Source of the DNA: Alphaproteobacteria bacterium
GTDB taxonomy: Bacteria > Pseudomonadota > Alphaproteobacteria > Rhodobacterales > Rhodobacteraceae
Assembly: GCA_030428355.1 (NCBI GenBank)
Contig: JAUIBL010000009.1
Span: forward strand, 1-64,000
Length of the DNA: 64,000 nt
Direction of reading: 5' to 3'
Shown in pieces: positions 16,417-26,943 of this stretch; positions within the stretch are counted from its first letter, which is position 1, and the number at the start of each line of letters is the position of its first letter. Both the position numbers and the translations under genes were made by a program. Below the pieces are notes generated by a model. It searched no databases. It worked only from the letters and a program-made list of their open reading frames with translations, and had not been told where the DNA came from.

Positions 16417-17424
16417 ATGATCAAGAAAACCCTCGCGGCCGTGGCCGCAACACTGAACCTGACCGGGGCAGCTTTTGCGCAAACCGATGTACCGTTTGCG
16501 CTTGATTGGAAATTCGAAGGGCCCGCAGCGCCCTATTTCGTGGCGATCGACAAAGGGCATTTCGAAGCCGCCGACCTTTCGGTCGAAATCACGGCCGGGC
16601 AGGGGTCTCTGGACGCGATCCCGAAAGTGGCGACCGGCGCGTTTCCCGTTGGATTTGCCGACATCAACTCTCTGATCAAGTTCCTTGACCAGAACCCGGG
16701 TGCTCCGGTGACGGCCGTGATGATGGTATATGATAAACCGCCATTTGCCATCATCGGGCGCAAGTCGCTGGGGGTCGAAACGCCCAAGGACCTCGAAGGC
16801 AAAGTCCTGGGTGCCCCGCCCCCGGATGGTGCATGGGCGCAATTTCCGGCTTTTGCGATTGCCAATGACCTGAATGTCGATGCGATCACCGTCGAACCGG
16901 TTGGCTTCCCGACACGCGAACCGATGCTGGCCGAAGGCAATGTCGCTGCCGTGACGGGATTTTCGTTCTCGTCCTACCTGAACCTTGTGCGCCTTGGCGT
17001 TCCGGAAGACGACATTTCCACGATCCTGATGGCCGACTACGGTGTTGAGCTTTATGGGAACGCCATCATTGCCAACACGGATTACGCGGCTGCCAATCCC
17101 GAAATCATCACTGGGTTTCTGGGTGCCATTGCTGCAGGCTGGAAAGATGCGATTGCCGATCCGGATGCGGCGATTGCCAGCCTGATCGAGCGTAACCCGG
17201 CTGCAGATGCTGATCTCGAAAAGCGGCGTCTGCAGTTGTCGATCGATGCCAACGTGGCCACAGACTATGCGTTGGCGAATGGCATGGGCGGCATCGATGC
17301 TGATCGGATGGCCAAAGCGATCGAACAGATCGGACAGACCTACGAGTTCCAGAACGAACCGGATGCAAGCCTGTACTTCACCGACGCCTACCTGCCCGAT
17401 GCAAGTCTGCGGATGTTGAAGTAA
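16417..17424 (+). CDS. ABC transporter substrate-binding protein, NMT1/THI5-like
   Basis: A 335-residue periplasmic binding protein with signal peptide MIKKTLAAVAATLNLTGAAFA. The mature protein opens VPFALDWKFEGPAAPYFVAIDKGHFEAADL, characteristic of the NMT1/SsuA-like group (core DWKFEGPAAPYFVA). VEITAGQGSLDAI and GFADINSLI fit the ligand cleft. Family members carry thiamine precursors, sulfonates, nitrate or pyrimidines; the ligand here is unknown. It is the first gene of a three-gene importer, divergent from the VWA gene across 255 bases. A GC-rich hairpin follows it. Confidence 0.88.
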   Translation: MIKKTLAAVAATLNLTGAAFAQTDVPFALDWKFEGPAAPYFVAIDKGHFEAADLSVEITAGQGSLDAIPKVATGAFPVGFADINSLIKFLDQNPGAPVTAVMMVYDKPPFAIIGRKSLGVETPKDLEGKVLGAPPPDGAWAQFPAFAIANDLNVDAITVEPVGFPTREPMLAEGNVAAVTGFSFSSYLNLVRLGVPEDDISTILMADYGVELYGNAIIANTDYAAANPEIITGFLGAIAAGWKDAIADPDAAIASLIERNPAADADLEKRRLQLSIDANVATDYALANGMGGIDADRMAKAIEQIGQTYEFQNEPDASLYFTDAYLPDASLRMLK

Positions 17425-17433
17425 ACGAAAACG

Positions 17434-17462
17434 GGACCGGCCTGACCTTTCAGGGCCGGTCC
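17434..17462 (+). terminator. intra-operon stem-loop after the binding-protein gene
   Basis: GGACCGGCC (17434-17442) pairs perfectly with GGCCGGTCC (17454-17462) around an 11-base loop. No U-run follows and the ATPase gene starts 11 bases later. It therefore probably protects the 5' mRNA or partially attenuates, giving more binding protein than ATPase and permease. Confidence 0.6.
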
Positions 17463-17472
17463 AGACCATCGG

Positions 17473-18282
17473 ATGGTGCGCGTGTCGGACAATCTCATCG
17501 AAATCAAGGGCGTGCGGCACGCCTACCAAACCAAGGCAGGGCCGCTGCCCGTCCTTGACGGTCTCGAGCTTTCGGTCCCCGAAGGCGGTTTTGCGGCGGT
17601 CGTGGGGCCGTCGGGATGCGGCAAGTCCACACTGACCCGTCTGATCGCGGGGCTGATGAAGCCCGATCACGGCGAAGTCTGGTTGCATGGTGAATTGGTC
17701 AAGGGTCCGAAGTCGACCGTGGGCATGGCGTTTCAGAACCCCGTTCTGCTGGAATGGCGCACCATTTTGCAAAACGTGATGCTGCCTCTCGAGATCGTGC
17801 CGACCAAGATGTCGAAGCGCGAACAGGAGGACCGGGCGCGCAAACTTCTGGCGCTGGTCGGTCTTGAGGGATTTGAAGACAAACGCCCCAGCGAGCTTTC
17901 GGGCGGGATGCGCCAACGCGCCTCGCTGTGCCGGTCGATCGTTCACAAACCCGAGGTGTTGATCCTTGATGAACCTTTCGGTGCGCTGGATGCGTTCACG
18001 CGCGAGGACCTTTGGCAGACGATGCACAAGGTCAAGGCGGAGGAGCCTTTCACGGGCGTTCTGATCACACATGATCTGCGGGAGTCGATCTTCCTTGCCG
18101 ATCAGGTGGTCGTTCTGTCCGGGCGTCCGGCCAAGACGCAATATGTCATGGATGTGCATCTTACAGGCGACCGCGACATCGAACATCTCTACACGCCCGA
18201 GTCGGCCGACGCGCTGAACATCCTGCGGCATCAGATCCAGATTGCGCAGGGCCGCACCGACGAGGAAGGGGCACGCCGATGA
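17473..18282 (+). CDS. ABC transporter ATP-binding protein (NMT1-type importer)
   Basis: A 269-residue ATPase energising the importer. Walker A is GPSGCGKST at about residues 44-52, Q-loop in MAFQNPVLL, signature LSGGMRQRASL, Walker B VLILDEPFGALD and H-loop LITHD. The class is that of the SsuB/TauB/ThiZ ATPases. The C-terminal 35 residues (HLYTPESADALNILRHQIQI) resemble the extension seen in this subgroup. The ATG at 17473 is taken; an in-frame GTG at 17482 would also be possible. It overlaps the permease start by 4 bases. Confidence 0.92.
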   Translation: MVRVSDNLIEIKGVRHAYQTKAGPLPVLDGLELSVPEGGFAAVVGPSGCGKSTLTRLIAGLMKPDHGEVWLHGELVKGPKSTVGMAFQNPVLLEWRTILQNVMLPLEIVPTKMSKREQEDRARKLLALVGLEGFEDKRPSELSGGMRQRASLCRSIVHKPEVLILDEPFGALDAFTREDLWQTMHKVKAEEPFTGVLITHDLRESIFLADQVVVLSGRPAKTQYVMDVHLTGDRDIEHLYTPESADALNILRHQIQIAQGRTDEEGARR

Positions 18283-19043
18283 CATTGCGCACGATTCTGG
18301 TTCCCGTCACGGCCATTGTGGTGTTCTGTCTGCTTTGGGAGTTGCTGGTCTGGGCCAATGGCTGGCCGAATTACGTGATGGCGTCGCCGTCCGATCTCCC
18401 GCCGGCATATGCGCGGTACTCGGAGTTGTTCATCGTCATGGGCTGGCAGACACTCTGGCGCACGGTGGTCGGGCTGATCCTTGCCATCGTCTTTGGCGTT
18501 CTGCTTGGCATGATCATGGGGTTCTCGCGGCTGATGCGGGATGCGCTTTATCCGCTTCTGGTCGGGTTCAATGCGATCCCGAAAGCGACCCTTGTTCCGA
18601 TCATTGCGTTGCTCTTCGTGGGTCAGCACAATTTCAACACGGTGATGATCGCCTTCCTGATCTCGTTCTTTCCGATCGCGGTGTCCGTATCCATCGGTCT
18701 GAGCACGCTCGAACCGGAATACCGCGACATTCTGCGGTCGCTTGGGGCGTCGAAAACGACGATTTTCTGGAAGATTGCCTTGCCCAAGACCCTTCCCGAG
18801 TTTTTCGGAGCTTTGAAGGTTGCCGTCACCCTGGCGTTCATCGGCACGAACCTGATGGAAATCGTGTCGCCGCACGGGCGCGGCCTCGGGGCGCTCTTCG
18901 ATTCCGGCAAGACCAATTCCGATTACCCGCTGATGTTCGCCGTCCTGATCGCCTTGGCGTTGATGGGGATCGTTCTCTATTACGTGGTTGTCTTTCTGGA
19001 AAAGGTCTTTGCCGGATGGGCCGAGCGGTCTCCGAGTTATTGA
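18279..19043 (+). CDS. ABC transporter permease (NMT1-type importer)
   Basis: A 254-residue inner-membrane permease with about six hydrophobic helices. The EAA loop that contacts the ATPase reads YRDILRSLGASKTTIFWKIALPKTLPEFF (core LGASKTTIFWKIALPKTLPE). The first helix is VTAIVVFCLLWELLVW. It starts within the ATPase stop (ATGA) and completes a binding protein-ATPase-permease set. The permease probably works as a homodimer, since there is only one such gene. Confidence 0.92.
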   Translation: MTLRTILVPVTAIVVFCLLWELLVWANGWPNYVMASPSDLPPAYARYSELFIVMGWQTLWRTVVGLILAIVFGVLLGMIMGFSRLMRDALYPLLVGFNAIPKATLVPIIALLFVGQHNFNTVMIAFLISFFPIAVSVSIGLSTLEPEYRDILRSLGASKTTIFWKIALPKTLPEFFGALKVAVTLAFIGTNLMEIVSPHGRGLGALFDSGKTNSDYPLMFAVLIALALMGIVLYYVVVFLEKVFAGWAERSPSY

Positions 19044-19097
19044 TCACGCTGCCTTTGCGGCGCATCGGAATTTGCGAAAAAATCTCACACAAGCGTG

Positions 19098-19126
19098 TTG
19101 ACTCGTTTTGCGCCAATCCCTAGCTA
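19098..19126 (+). promoter_or_regulatory. sigma-70 type promoter of groESL
   Basis: TTGACT (19098-19103) and TAGCTA (19121-19126) are separated by exactly 17 bases. This places transcription start near 19133, at the left edge of the CIRCE element. Confidence 0.7.
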
Positions 19127-19133
19127 TGCCGCG

Positions 19134-19160
19134 TTAGCACTCGACGACAGTGAGTGACAA
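19134..19160 (+). promoter_or_regulatory. CIRCE operator (HrcA binding site)
   Basis: TTAGCACTC (19134-19142), a 9-base spacer, then GAGTGACAA (19152-19160). The left arm is a perfect CIRCE arm; the right arm differs from GAGTGCTAA at two positions. Location just downstream of the -10 box fits repression of groESL by HrcA. Confidence 0.85.
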
Positions 19161-19218
19161 CAGTCCTTCGGGGAGCGAGGGACTTTTGGTGAAAACCTTT
19201 GAGCAAGGAGACTCGAAG

Positions 19219-19530
19219 ATGGCATTCAAACCGCTTCATGACCGCGTGCTGGTCCGTCGCGTTGAAAGCGACGAAAAAACTGCTGGTGGCCTGATCATTC
19301 CCGATAGCGCCAAAGAAAAGCCGGCAGAAGGCGTGGTTGTTGCGTGTGGCGAAGGCGCGCGCAAAGACAGTGGCGAGCTGATCGAGATGGCCGTTTCGGC
19401 CGGCGACAAGGTCCTTTTCGGCAAATGGTCGGGCACGGAAGTGACGGTCAATGGCGAAGAACTCCTCATCATGAAGGAGTCGGACATCCTCGGCATCATC
19501 ACGGACGACGCAGCTGCAAAAGCAGCCTGA
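19219..19530 (+). CDS. groES: co-chaperonin GroES
   Basis: The 103-residue heptameric lid of the GroEL chamber. [20 protein letters not shown] at the N-terminus, the mobile loop near [16 protein letters not shown] and the conserved [14 protein letters not shown] are all present. The ATG at 19219 has AAGGAG 8 bases upstream; the frame is open further upstream, but across the CIRCE element. It is followed by groEL after 55 bases and is controlled by the promoter and CIRCE at 19098-19160. Confidence 0.98.
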   Translation: MAFKPLHDRVLVRRVESDEKTAGGLIIPDSAKEKPAEGVVVACGEGARKDSGELIEMAVSAGDKVLFGKWSGTEVTVNGEELLIMKESDILGIITDDAAAKAA

Positions 19531-19549
19531 ACGCCCGTCGTGGTTCTGA

Positions 19550-21226
<1,677 letters not shown>

Positions 21227-21277
21227 TCACCCGGATGTCCTGAGGGACGTCTGGCGGATCAGACCGCAAAGCAACAC

Positions 21278-21303
21278 ACAAAGGCGCCTTCCGGCGCCTT
21301 TGT
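21278..21303 (+). terminator. Rho-independent terminator of groESL
   Basis: ACAAAGGCGCC (21278-21288) pairs with GGCGCCTTTGT (21293-21303) around a TTCC loop, an 11-bp stem ending in T residues. It lies 52 bases past the groEL stop. Confidence 0.85.
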
Positions 21304-21452
21304 TCGTTTCGGGGAATGATCGGACACGGCCGGTCATCGAAACGTGCTTTGACCTTCTTGAAGGCACGATCCTCGGGCCAAGTGCATGCTTTGAAGGGTG
21401 ACCCTACAAAAAGGTGTCTGGCCACTGCCAACGCGACGCGGTAGCCAATCAC

Positions 21453-22307
21453 ATGCGTCTCCTCATCTTGGCCTTTCTTACTCTGATCGCCTTTGCGTCC
21501 AATTCGATCCTCAATCGTGTGGCGCTGGCGTCGGGCGACATCGACGCGGTGGCTTTTGGTGTGGTCCGGCTGTGTGCAGGAGCCGTGATGCTGGCCGGTC
21601 TGGTGTTGATCCGAGATCGGAGACTGAAGCTGGGCGGGCCCGGTCGCGTCGTGGGCGTTGCGTCGCTGTTCGTGTATATCTTCGGGTTCTCTCTGGCCTA
21701 TGTCAGTCTTGATGCAGGGCTTGGGGCGCTCATCCTCTTTGGTCTTGTCCAGATCACGATGTTTGCGGGCGCTCTGATCGGCGGCGAACGGCCCTCGGCC
21801 CGGCGCTGGATCGGCGCGGGTGTGGCCTTTGGTGGGCTGGTCTGGTTGCTGTGGCCGGGCGATTCTGCGGCCCCCAGTCTGCTGCACGCCGGGTTGATGG
21901 CCATCGCGGGTGTGGCCTGGGGTGTCTATTCGCTCAACGGGCGCGGAACATCGGATGCGCTTGGTGCCACGGCTGCGAATTTCTGCATCTCCGCAGCCAT
22001 CGCGAGCGCCGGTGCGCTTGTGGCCATCGTGTTCTTCGGAGGCATCCATTTGTCCGAGGCCACGGCCTTTGGCATCGCGATGGCCATCCTCGCCGGTGCC
22101 GTGACATCCGGTATCGGCTATTCCATGTGGTACACCGTCTTGCCCCATTTGAAGGGCAGCACCGCAGCCGTGACGCAATTGACGGTGCCTGTGATCGCGA
22201 TTGCGGGTGGGGCGGTGATCCTGTCAGAACCAGTGACGTCGCGGCTGATCGTTGCGGCGTTGCTTGTGTTGGGAGGCGTTCTGCTTGCCGTCACCTCGCG
22301 CCGCTAA
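21453..22307 (+). CDS. EamA-family (DMT superfamily) transporter
   Basis: A 284-residue membrane protein with ten predicted helices in two EamA repeats. It starts MRLLILAFLTLIAFASNSILNR, and VIAIAGGAVILSEPVTSRLIVAALLVLGG ends the second repeat (core GGAVILSEPVTSRLI). The ATG at 21453 was chosen because the upstream codons (21414 on) are not hydrophobic. The transported metabolite is unknown. It stands alone between the groESL terminator and the lipase gene, 39 bases upstream of the latter and possibly co-transcribed with it. Confidence 0.87.
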   Translation: MRLLILAFLTLIAFASNSILNRVALASGDIDAVAFGVVRLCAGAVMLAGLVLIRDRRLKLGGPGRVVGVASLFVYIFGFSLAYVSLDAGLGALILFGLVQITMFAGALIGGERPSARRWIGAGVAFGGLVWLLWPGDSAAPSLLHAGLMAIAGVAWGVYSLNGRGTSDALGATAANFCISAAIASAGALVAIVFFGGIHLSEATAFGIAMAILAGAVTSGIGYSMWYTVLPHLKGSTAAVTQLTVPVIAIAGGAVILSEPVTSRLIVAALLVLGGVLLAVTSRR

Positions 22308-22346
22308 GGCCTTTCTAAACCCCGGTCCAGCGCGTATCTGACGACT

Positions 22347-23126
22347 ATGTTCCGACGTCTTGCCTTGACTCTTGCCACCGTGCTGACGCTTGCCTCTGCA
22401 GGCGCGGCCAGATCGGATTGCGTTGTTCTGTTGCATGGGCTTGCCCGGACCGAAACCTCATTTGCCCTGATGCAATCCGTTCTTGAAGCCAAGGGATACA
22501 CGGTCCTTGCGCCGGGCTATCCTTCGACGACCGCGCGTATCCAGACCTTGGTAGAAGAAACACTGCCCAGTGCAGTTGCAGGATGCGGCGAAGATCGTGT
22601 GCATTTCGTCACGCATTCGATGGGCGGCATCCTTTTGCGGTTCTGGCTCAAGGATCAGCGGCCTGCCAATCTTGGGCGCGTCGTCATGCTGGCCCCACCT
22701 AACCAGGGCAGCGAACTTGTCGATGAACTGGGCGGTCTCGAACTGTTCGAATGGTTGAATGGTCCCGCCGGCAAACAGCTTGGAACCGCGCCCGGTGACC
22801 TGCCGAAATCCCTGCCACCGGTTGATTTCGAACTTGGGGTGATTGCAGGCACGCGGTCGCTGAACCCGTTTTTCTCCAGCCTCATTCCGGGGGATGACGA
22901 CGGCAAGGTGTCGGTCGAGTCCACCAAAGTGGCCGGGATGAAAGCACATCTTTCCATGCCGGTGACCCACACCTTCATCATGCAGGCCCCCTCGGTTATT
23001 GCGCAGGTTGATCTGTTTCTGCGAACCGGTCTGTTCGATCCCGAACTGGACTGGACCAAATCCATCAACGGCGAAGAACTGATCTGTATCTTCGGTATGT
23101 GCCCGGAGCCCGCCAATGACCGTTGA
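22347..23126 (+). CDS. secreted alpha/beta-hydrolase (lipase/esterase-like)
   Basis: A 259-residue protein with signal peptide [34 protein letters not shown] gives the oxyanion-hole strand. [17 protein letters not shown] holds the nucleophile Ser in a GHSxG-like elbow (THSMGG). A Gly/Asp-rich segment, [14 protein letters not shown], precedes H in MPVTHTFIM, a likely catalytic His. It resembles small triacylglycerol lipases or PGAP1-like esterases. Its last 11 bases overlap phnM, so the two are probably co-transcribed. Confidence 0.82.
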   Translation: MFRRLALTLATVLTLASAGAARSDCVVLLHGLARTETSFALMQSVLEAKGYTVLAPGYPSTTARIQTLVEETLPSAVAGCGEDRVHFVTHSMGGILLRFWLKDQRPANLGRVVMLAPPNQGSELVDELGGLELFEWLNGPAGKQLGTAPGDLPKSLPPVDFELGVIAGTRSLNPFFSSLIPGDDDGKVSVESTKVAGMKAHLSMPVTHTFIMQAPSVIAQVDLFLRTGLFDPELDWTKSINGEELICIFGMCPEPANDR

Positions 23127-24264
23127 TCTTACGTTCGTCGGCGCACGGGTTCTGACACCCGATGGGTGGTCCGATGTGCCGTTTTCCATGGCCGGGGGGC
23201 ATGTTTGCGCTGACAGGCTTGGTCGCGTCGTGGACCTGTCCGGATACCTTGTGCTGCCGGGAATCGTCGATCCCCATGGCGACGGATTCGAAAGGCATAT
23301 GGCTCCAAGGCGGGGGGCATTGCGCGAAGCCGAACACGGGGTTGTCGCCACAGCAGCCGAGCTGGCCGCAAACGGGATAACAACTGCCGTTCTGGCGCAG
23401 TTCTTTTCATGGGAAGGCGGGATGCGCGGGCCGGACTTTGCCGAGCATGTCTTCGAAAGCGTGACCTCTGTACGGGACAGCCTGTCTGTTGACCTGCGTC
23501 TTCAGTTGCGGCTGGAAACCCATCTGCTGGACGATTTCGCACGGGCCGAGGCGGCAATTGACCGGTTCGGGATCGGCTATGTGGTCTTTAACGATCACCT
23601 GCCGCATAAGCGCCTTGCCGAAGGGCGCAAGCCGCCCCGCTTGACGGGGCAGGCGCTCAAGAGTGGGCGTAGCCCTGAGACGCATCTTGCCTTGATGCAA
23701 AACCTGCACGACCGCGCGTCCGAGGTGCCCGAGGCGCTTGATCATCTGGCGGCACGGCTTCGCGCCCGCGGTGTCGTGATGGGCAGCCATGATGACAGCA
23801 CCCGTGCCGATCGCGCGGAATGGGCCGCGCGCGGTGCGACGGTCAGCGAATTTCCCGAAACGTTGGAGGCGGCACAGTCCGCGCGCGATGACGGAGCGCA
23901 TATCGTTCTGGGCGCACCAAATGTTGTGCGAGGTGCCAGCCATGCCGGGAATATCGCGGCCTCGGATCTGATTGGGAAGGGGCTGTGTGATGCGTTGGCG
24001 TCGGATTATCACTATCCTTCGCCCTTGCGCGCGGCATTCCGTCTGGAAGAGCTGGGCCTATGCGATCTGGCTGCGGCATGGGCGCTTGTGTCGTCCGGAC
24101 CGGCGCGCCTGCTGGGTCTTTTGGACCGCGGGTCGCTGGAGACGGGCAAACGCGCTGATCTGATCGTGGTCGATCCGCAGACCCGCCGGGTTGAAGCGAC
24201 ATTCGTCGCAGGACGCGTGGCGTATCTGTCAGGACAGTGTGCAGAACGGGTCCTGCGCGCCTAG
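23116..24264 (+). CDS. phnM: PhnM-type alpha-D-ribose 1-methylphosphonate 5-triphosphate diphosphatase
   Basis: A 382-residue amidohydrolase-fold enzyme that in the C-P lyase pathway removes diphosphate from ribose methylphosphonate triphosphate. Metal-site motifs are [14 protein letters not shown] (residues about 49-62), [23 protein letters not shown] and [16 protein letters not shown]. These match PhnM rather than generic dihydroorotases. It is solitary here: no phnGHIJKL, phnN or phosphonate transporter lies in the window. It overlaps the lipase gene and its stop overlaps that of the convergent purK. Confidence 0.88.
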   Translation: MTVDLTFVGARVLTPDGWSDVPFSMAGGHVCADRLGRVVDLSGYLVLPGIVDPHGDGFERHMAPRRGALREAEHGVVATAAELAANGITTAVLAQFFSWEGGMRGPDFAEHVFESVTSVRDSLSVDLRLQLRLETHLLDDFARAEAAIDRFGIGYVVFNDHLPHKRLAEGRKPPRLTGQALKSGRSPETHLALMQNLHDRASEVPEALDHLAARLRARGVVMGSHDDSTRADRAEWAARGATVSEFPETLEAAQSARDDGAHIVLGAPNVVRGASHAGNIAASDLIGKGLCDALASDYHYPSPLRAAFRLEELGLCDLAAAWALVSSGPARLLGLLDRGSLETGKRADLIVVDPQTRRVEATFVAGRVAYLSGQCAERVLRA

Positions 24265-25331
24265 CCGCGTTTGATGTGGTTCACATGCCCCATCTTGCGT
24301 CCGGGCTTGACCTCGGCCTTGCCGTAGAGATGCACAGCGCAATCCGGCGTCTTTGACAGTTCCGGCACCCGATCCATGTCGTCGCCAATCAGGTTCTCCA
24401 TGACCACATCCGCATATCGTTGACCGTCGCCCAAGGGCCAGCCCGTGATGGCGCGGATGTGCTGTTCGAACTGATCGACGGTACAGCCGTTCTGCGTCCA
24501 GTGCCCGGAATTGTGCACGCGCGGTGCGATCTCGTTCACGATCAGACCACCGGGTGTCACGAAGAGCTCTACGCCCATGACACCCACATAGTTGAGGGCA
24601 TTGGCGATCCGTGCCGCCAAGAGCACCGCATCGGTGCGCTGGCTGGCGGACAGCCGTGCAGGAACCGTTGTCGTGCGCAGGATGCCATCACTGTGCACAT
24701 TCTCGCCGGGATCAAAGGCGGCCACGGCACCGTCGATGCTGCGGGCGGCGATGACGGACACTTCATGCGAGAAATCAACAAAGCCTTCCAGAAGAGCAGG
24801 AGCCCCCTGCATATCCGCCAGCGCCTGCGCGGCGTAATCGCGTGACATGATCCGCGCCTGTCCCTTGCCATCATAGCCAAAGCGCCGCGTCTTCAGGATC
24901 GAAGGTGTGCCGATCTGGTCAAGCGCGGCGTCAAGGCTTGCCGCATCGGTGATGTCGGCAAAGGGCGCAGTCTGCAGCCCGAGATCCTGGAGAAATGTCT
25001 TTTCAGTCAGCCGGTCCTGACTGACCCGCAGCGCCTCTCGTCCCGGATGGATCGGGGCGAGGTCCTGCAACAGGTCGAGTGCCGCGGTGGGGATGTTCTC
25101 GAACTCATAGGTGATGACATCCACCGACTGACCAAAGGCGCGCAATGCGGTCTCGTCATCATAGGCGGCAGTCGTCACCTGATCCGCGACCTGCCCCGCC
25201 GGTGGGTTGGCACCGGGTTCGAAGATATGGCAGCGGAAACCAAGGCGGCTTGCCGCGACCGACAGCATCCGGCCCAATTGCCCACCGCCGATGATGCCGA
25301 TGGTCGATCCGATGGGAAGCGCCTGTGTCAT
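24261..25331 (-). CDS. purK: N5-carboxyaminoimidazole ribonucleotide synthase
   Basis: An ATP-grasp enzyme of purine synthesis that carboxylates AIR with bicarbonate and ATP to N5-CAIR. The 356-residue product has IGIIGGGQLGRMLSVAASRLG at its N-terminus and LKTRRFGYDGKGQARI as the ATP-grasp loop. VSVIAARSIDGAVAAFDPGEN and VNEIAPRVHNSGHWT complete the active site. The ATG at 25329-25331 lies 5 bases after the purE stop, so the two form one operon. The frame extends upstream inside purE, but MTQALPIGS is the natural N-terminus. Confidence 0.96.
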   Translation of the reverse strand: MTQALPIGSTIGIIGGGQLGRMLSVAASRLGFRCHIFEPGANPPAGQVADQVTTAAYDDETALRAFGQSVDVITYEFENIPTAALDLLQDLAPIHPGREALRVSQDRLTEKTFLQDLGLQTAPFADITDAASLDAALDQIGTPSILKTRRFGYDGKGQARIMSRDYAAQALADMQGAPALLEGFVDFSHEVSVIAARSIDGAVAAFDPGENVHSDGILRTTTVPARLSASQRTDAVLLAARIANALNYVGVMGVELFVTPGGLIVNEIAPRVHNSGHWTQNGCTVDQFEQHIRAITGWPLGDGQRYADVVMENLIGDDMDRVPELSKTPDCAVHLYGKAEVKPGRKMGHVNHIKRG

Positions 25332-25335
25332 GCCG

Positions 25336-25830
25336 TTATCCGTCGTCAGAAGGGGCGTCAGGGATGGAGGCCGAAAGATCGGCGCGCCACTGATCCAGCC
25401 GGGCCGCAAGATCGGAATCCTGCAACGCAAGAATGCCCGCCGCCATCAGTCCGGCATTGGCCGCACCGGCCGCGCCGATCGCCATGGTCGCTACGGGAAA
25501 GCCACGCGGCATCTGCAGGATCGAATAGAGGCTGTCGACACCCGACAACGCGCGGGTTTGCACGGGCACACCGATCACCGGAACTCGTGTCTTGGACGCC
25601 ATCATGCCAGGAAGATGCGCCGCACCTCCTGCCCCTGCGATGATGACCTGCAACCCGCGATCCACCGCCGTCTTGCCATAGTCCCAAAGCCGGTCGGGCG
25701 TGCGATGCGCCGACACGATTTTGGCCTCATAGGGCACGTCCAGCGCGTCCAGCATGTCGGCGGCTTCCTTCATCGTCGGCCAGTCCGACTGGCTTCCCAT
25801 GATGATGCCGACCTTGATCGATTCTGACAT
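25336..25830 (-). CDS. purE: N5-carboxyaminoimidazole ribonucleotide mutase
   Basis: The 164-residue class I PurE, which converts N5-CAIR to CAIR directly after PurK. Signature segments are [31 protein letters not shown] and [17 protein letters not shown]. The ATG at 25828-25830 is preceded by a GAAGGGG ribosome binding site. The last 20 residues ([14 protein letters not shown]) are a poorly conserved tail. It is the first gene of the purEK pair. Confidence 0.97.
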   Translation of the reverse strand: MSESIKVGIIMGSQSDWPTMKEAADMLDALDVPYEAKIVSAHRTPDRLWDYGKTAVDRGLQVIIAGAGGAAHLPGMMASKTRVPVIGVPVQTRALSGVDSLYSILQMPRGFPVATMAIGAAGAANAGLMAAGILALQDSDLAARLDQWRADLSASIPDAPSDDG

Positions 25831-25903
25831 GGCGCTTTGCCCCTTCAGGTTTTCAGAGCGCGCACTATAGCCAGATCGGATCGGGGGGCAACTCGGCCTG
25901 ATC

Positions 25904-26128
25904 TCAGGCAATGATGTCAGGCAGAAGCCGATCCTCGATCATTGCGATCCTGTCCTTGAGCATCAGCTTTTTTTTCTTCAGCCGCTGCAATGTTAGTTGG
26001 TCGGCAGTGCCGGTTTCCTGCAATGCGCGAATGGCCTCGTCCAGATCGCGATGCTCGCGGCGGAATACCTCGAGTTCGACCTTCAGGACGTCGTCTGTTT
26101 TCATTGACAGATCAGTAGGAGCATTCAT
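25904..26128 (-). CDS. DUF465 (YdcH-like) small protein
   Basis: A 74-residue, all-helical, charged protein with the DUF465 pattern: [20 protein letters not shown], then [21 protein letters not shown]. The HRDLD and LKKKKL pieces are diagnostic. The function is unknown; the fold is a two-helix coiled coil. The ATG at 26128 is used, and an internal ATG at 26104 is the main alternative. It stands divergent from the Hsp20 gene and 73 bases upstream of purE on the same strand. Confidence 0.85.
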   Translation of the reverse strand: MNAPTDLSMKTDDVLKVELEVFRREHRDLDEAIRALQETGTADQLTLQRLKKKKLMLKDRIAMIEDRLLPDIIA

Positions 26129-26292
26129 GATGCAGCACGGTCCTCGAAAAGTGGCTGAGATCCGGAAGATAACCCCATTCTTCGATTCCGCAAAGCCCTT
26201 GCGTCTTGCGTTTCGCGCCCCCATATTTCCAGACGAGCGGTCGCCGGAACGGGGCCGAACCAACACAGTCGCTTGCACTAAAGGACGTGTCG

Positions 26293-26706
26293 ATGACGAA
26301 ACTGACATTGGGATCCTATCCTCATCTGCTGGGGTTCGAACAGCTTGAGCGTTTGCTCGAACGCACGGCGAAGTCCGGCAACGAGGGCTATCCTCCTTTC
26401 AATATCGAACAAACCTCCGAGGGGTCGTACAGGATCACCCTTGCCGTTGCGGGATTTCGGGAACAGGATCTGTCGATAACCGTTGAGGACAGACAGCTTG
26501 TGATCCGCGGCCGGCAACAGGACGATACCGCCGACCGGGTTTTTCTGCACCGCGGGATTGCCGCGCGCCAGTTTCAACGCAGCTTTGTGCTCGCCGATGG
26601 TGTCGAAGTGGGTGAGGCGATCATGGAAAATGGGCTGTTGCACGTCGATCTGACCCTGCTCCGTCCCGAGACCGTGGTTCAGACAATCCAGATCAGAAAG
26701 GGGTAG
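26293..26706 (+). CDS. small heat-shock protein, Hsp20/IbpA family
   Basis: A 137-residue alpha-crystallin chaperone that holds unfolded proteins. It opens LGSYPHLLGFEQLERLLERT, close to IbpA-type N-termini. The crystallin domain runs from PFNIEQTSEGSYRITLAVAGF (start of a longer match) through ITVEDRQLVIRGRQ to FQRSFVLADGVEVGEAIMENGLL. The last is the conserved beta-9 region, AxMxNGLL. The DUF1150 gene follows after 3 bases, a pairing common in Rhodobacterales. No ROSE-type or heat-shock promoter element was convincingly seen upstream. Confidence 0.92.
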   Translation: MTKLTLGSYPHLLGFEQLERLLERTAKSGNEGYPPFNIEQTSEGSYRITLAVAGFREQDLSITVEDRQLVIRGRQQDDTADRVFLHRGIAARQFQRSFVLADGVEVGEAIMENGLLHVDLTLLRPETVVQTIQIRKG

Positions 26707-26709
26707 ACC

Positions 26710-26937
26710 ATGAATACGCCGTTCGATTTCAAGGAAGCAGACCAGTCCAACCTCGTCTATGTACGCCCGGTGGCGGTTGCAGACCTGCCCGATGCGGTTC
26801 GGGGTGAACTTGGCGACAAGACCACCATTTATGCCGTACATCGCGCCGATGGAGAAAGACTGGCCCTTGTGAAGGACCGAAAACTTGCCTTCATGCTGGC
26901 CCGTCAGAACGATTTTGCACCAGTCACGGTGCATTGA
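26710..26937 (+). CDS. DUF1150 family protein
   Basis: A 75-residue protein: YVRPVAVADLPDAVRGELG, then TTIYAVHRADGERLALVKDRKLAFMLARQND (core YAVHRADGERLALVKDR). This is the DUF1150 pattern. Its function is unknown. The stop of the Hsp20 gene and this ATG are 3 bases apart, so both are made from one mRNA. A role linked to the chaperone is inferred from that pairing only. The stop is 6 bases from that of the convergent M23 peptidase gene. Confidence 0.85.
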   Translation: MNTPFDFKEADQSNLVYVRPVAVADLPDAVRGELGDKTTIYAVHRADGERLALVKDRKLAFMLARQNDFAPVTVH

Positions 26938-26943
26938 GCCCGG

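Noticed and set aside
16231-18285. 684-codon minus strand frame opposite the NMT1 importer genes
   Set aside because: It mirrors the codon pattern of the real binding-protein and ATPase genes and has biased Arg/His/Gly content without motifs.
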